Below are positions 12,427 through 13,222 of a stretch of 13,222 bases of DNA, one piece after another. The translations under genes were made by a program, and so were the position numbers. Within the stretch, counting starts at the first letter, position 1, and every line of letters starts with the position of its first letter. Source of the DNA: Chloroflexota bacterium (GTDB lineage: Bacteria > Chloroflexota > Limnocylindria > Limnocylindrales > CSP1-4); contig JAKAAV010000016.1 in NCBI GenBank assembly GCA_021802185.1, positions 1 through 13,222 on the forward strand, given 5' to 3'. The notes beneath the pieces were generated by a model, which saw only the letters and a list, made by a program, of their open reading frames with translations, made no database searches and was not told the DNA's origin.

Positions 12427-13222
12427 CGGCAGGTCGAGCGGGTCTGTGGCGCGCTGACCTCGCGTTCGTGGGTCTGGCGCTTGCCGTGACCGGCGCCATC
12501 GCCTGGAGCGTGCTGCGCGCACCCGCCCCATCCCTCGATGCGCGGACCCGCGAGCTGGAGTCGCGCATCCGCTGCCCGGTCTGCCAGGGCCTTTCGATCG
12601 CCGACTCACCTGCGCTGCTCGCTCAGCAGATGCGGACGGTGGTGCGGGAGCAACTGGCGTCTGGCGCGACGGACTCGGCGGTTCTGGCGTACTTCATGGC
12701 CAGATACGGCGAGTGGATTCTGCTCGAGCCTTCCCCGGACGGTCCGGGCACCCTGCTCTGGCTCGCTCCGGCCGCGCTCCTGCTGGCAGGCGGCGCGCTC
12801 GTCGCTCTGCGCGCTGCCCGGCCCGCGACCCCGCCGACGGGGGGCGCAGATGCGGGATCTGAGCCAGACGGCCTGCCCCTGCGCTCGCCGGGGCGGCTTG
12901 CGCGGCCGCTGATAGGAGTGGCCATGGCGCTCGTCGTCATCGTTCCGGTGGCGCTCGCGGCGGGGCCGCGCATGCCCGGAACGCAGATCACGGGACAGGC
13001 CCCGCCCAGCGGAGCCTCGACGATCGCGGATCTCGAGGCGCTGGTGCGAGCGGCCCCGCGGGACGCGGGTGCCGAGGTCGCGCTCGGCGACGCGTACATG
13101 GCGGCTGATCGCGTCGCCGATGCCGCAACTGCCTATCGCCAGGCCCTGGTCATCGAGCCGACGAACGTCGAGGCCCTGGTCCAGCTCGGACTGATCCTGC
13201 TGATGTCCAATCGGCCGGACGC
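12423..13222 (+). CDS. ccmH: CcmH-CcmI fusion, cytochrome c biogenesis (partial, 3' end outside window)
   Basis: The reading frame from GTG 12423 (GTGA overlap with ccmG) stays open to the window end, giving 266 residues so far. The first part is CcmH: an N-terminal helix (about 13-31), then RIRCPVCQGLSIADSPALLAQ with the redox pair Cys51/Cys54, YFMARYGEWILLEP (90-103), and a membrane helix at about 110-129. In typical CcmH the protein ends there. Here a Pro/Gly-rich linker, a third helix (about 163-181) and tetratricopeptide repeats (from about 201, with EVALGDAYMAADRVADAATAYRQAL) follow. This is the CcmI-type apocytochrome-binding domain. It is thus a single-chain CcmH-CcmI, an arrangement known in enterobacteria. 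CcmH keeps apocytochrome thiols reduced, while the TPR part captures its C terminus. The stop codon was not seen. Confidence 0.88.
   Translation, partial: MTAGRAGLWRADLAFVGLALAVTGAIAWSVLRAPAPSLDARTRELESRIRCPVCQGLSIADSPALLAQQMRTVVREQLASGATDSAVLAYFMARYGEWILLEPSPDGPGTLLWLAPAALLLAGGALVALRAARPATPPTGGADAGSEPDGLPLRSPGRLARPLIGVAMALVVIVPVALAAGPRMPGTQITGQAPPSGASTIADLEALVRAAPRDAGAEVALGDAYMAADRVADAATAYRQALVIEPTNVEALVQLGLILLMSNRPD

Noticed and set aside
1..13222. CRISPR array, tRNA or rRNA genes, insertion sequences
   Set aside because: No regularly spaced repeats, tRNA-like cloverleaf, conserved rRNA segment, transposase or terminal inverted repeats were seen by eye on either strand.

Overview
The window is very GC-rich (roughly 70% or more by eye), densely coded, and every supported gene is on the + strand. 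Stop and start codons overlap repeatedly as ATGA or GTGA. Gene content (VanW-domain envelope protein, HtpX/PspAB/PspA/PspAA stress cluster, complete System I cytochrome c maturation operon with a CcmH-CcmI fusion) suggests an environmental Chloroflexota-like or other high-GC lineage rather than an enterobacterium. This placement is inference; no rRNA or marker gene is present.

Layout. (1) 1-103: tail of an upstream unit with a perfect 12-bp hairpin. (2) 104-1990: membrane-anchored VanW-domain protein, followed by a 9-bp hairpin. (3) 2260-6059: envelope-stress operon htpX, pspAB, pspA, a 20-codon micro-ORF, pspAA, a small membrane protein and a DUF1461-type membrane protein. Most junctions overlap by 4 nt. 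(4) 6056-6968: metal-response cassette. A MerR-type promoter (19-bp spacer, perfect dyad) drives a MerR-family regulator, a previously easy-to-miss 43-residue Cys-rich, metallothionein-like ORF (10 Cys in residues 2-21) with a strong Shine-Dalgarno, and a thioredoxin-fold-like protein of the kind found beside mercury/metal resistance genes. (5) 6969-7207: intergenic region with two tandem hairpins and a -10 element overlapped by an 18-bp dyad. (6) 7208-end: ccmA-B-C-D-E-F-G and a ccmH-ccmI fusion that runs off the window. Every junction overlaps.

How they work together. The Psp cluster probably guards membrane integrity: PspA coats damaged membrane, HtpX degrades misfolded membrane proteins, and PspAA/PspAB are associated partners. 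The Ccm operon exports or handles heme (CcmABCD), carries it on CcmE, and ligates it to reduced apocytochrome c (CcmF/CcmH, with thiol reduction by CcmG). The metal cassette looks like a self-contained sensor plus thiol-rich sequestration module. The strongest candidates for something undescribed are the Cys-rich ORF at 6487-6618 and the coupled micro-ORF at 4689-4751.
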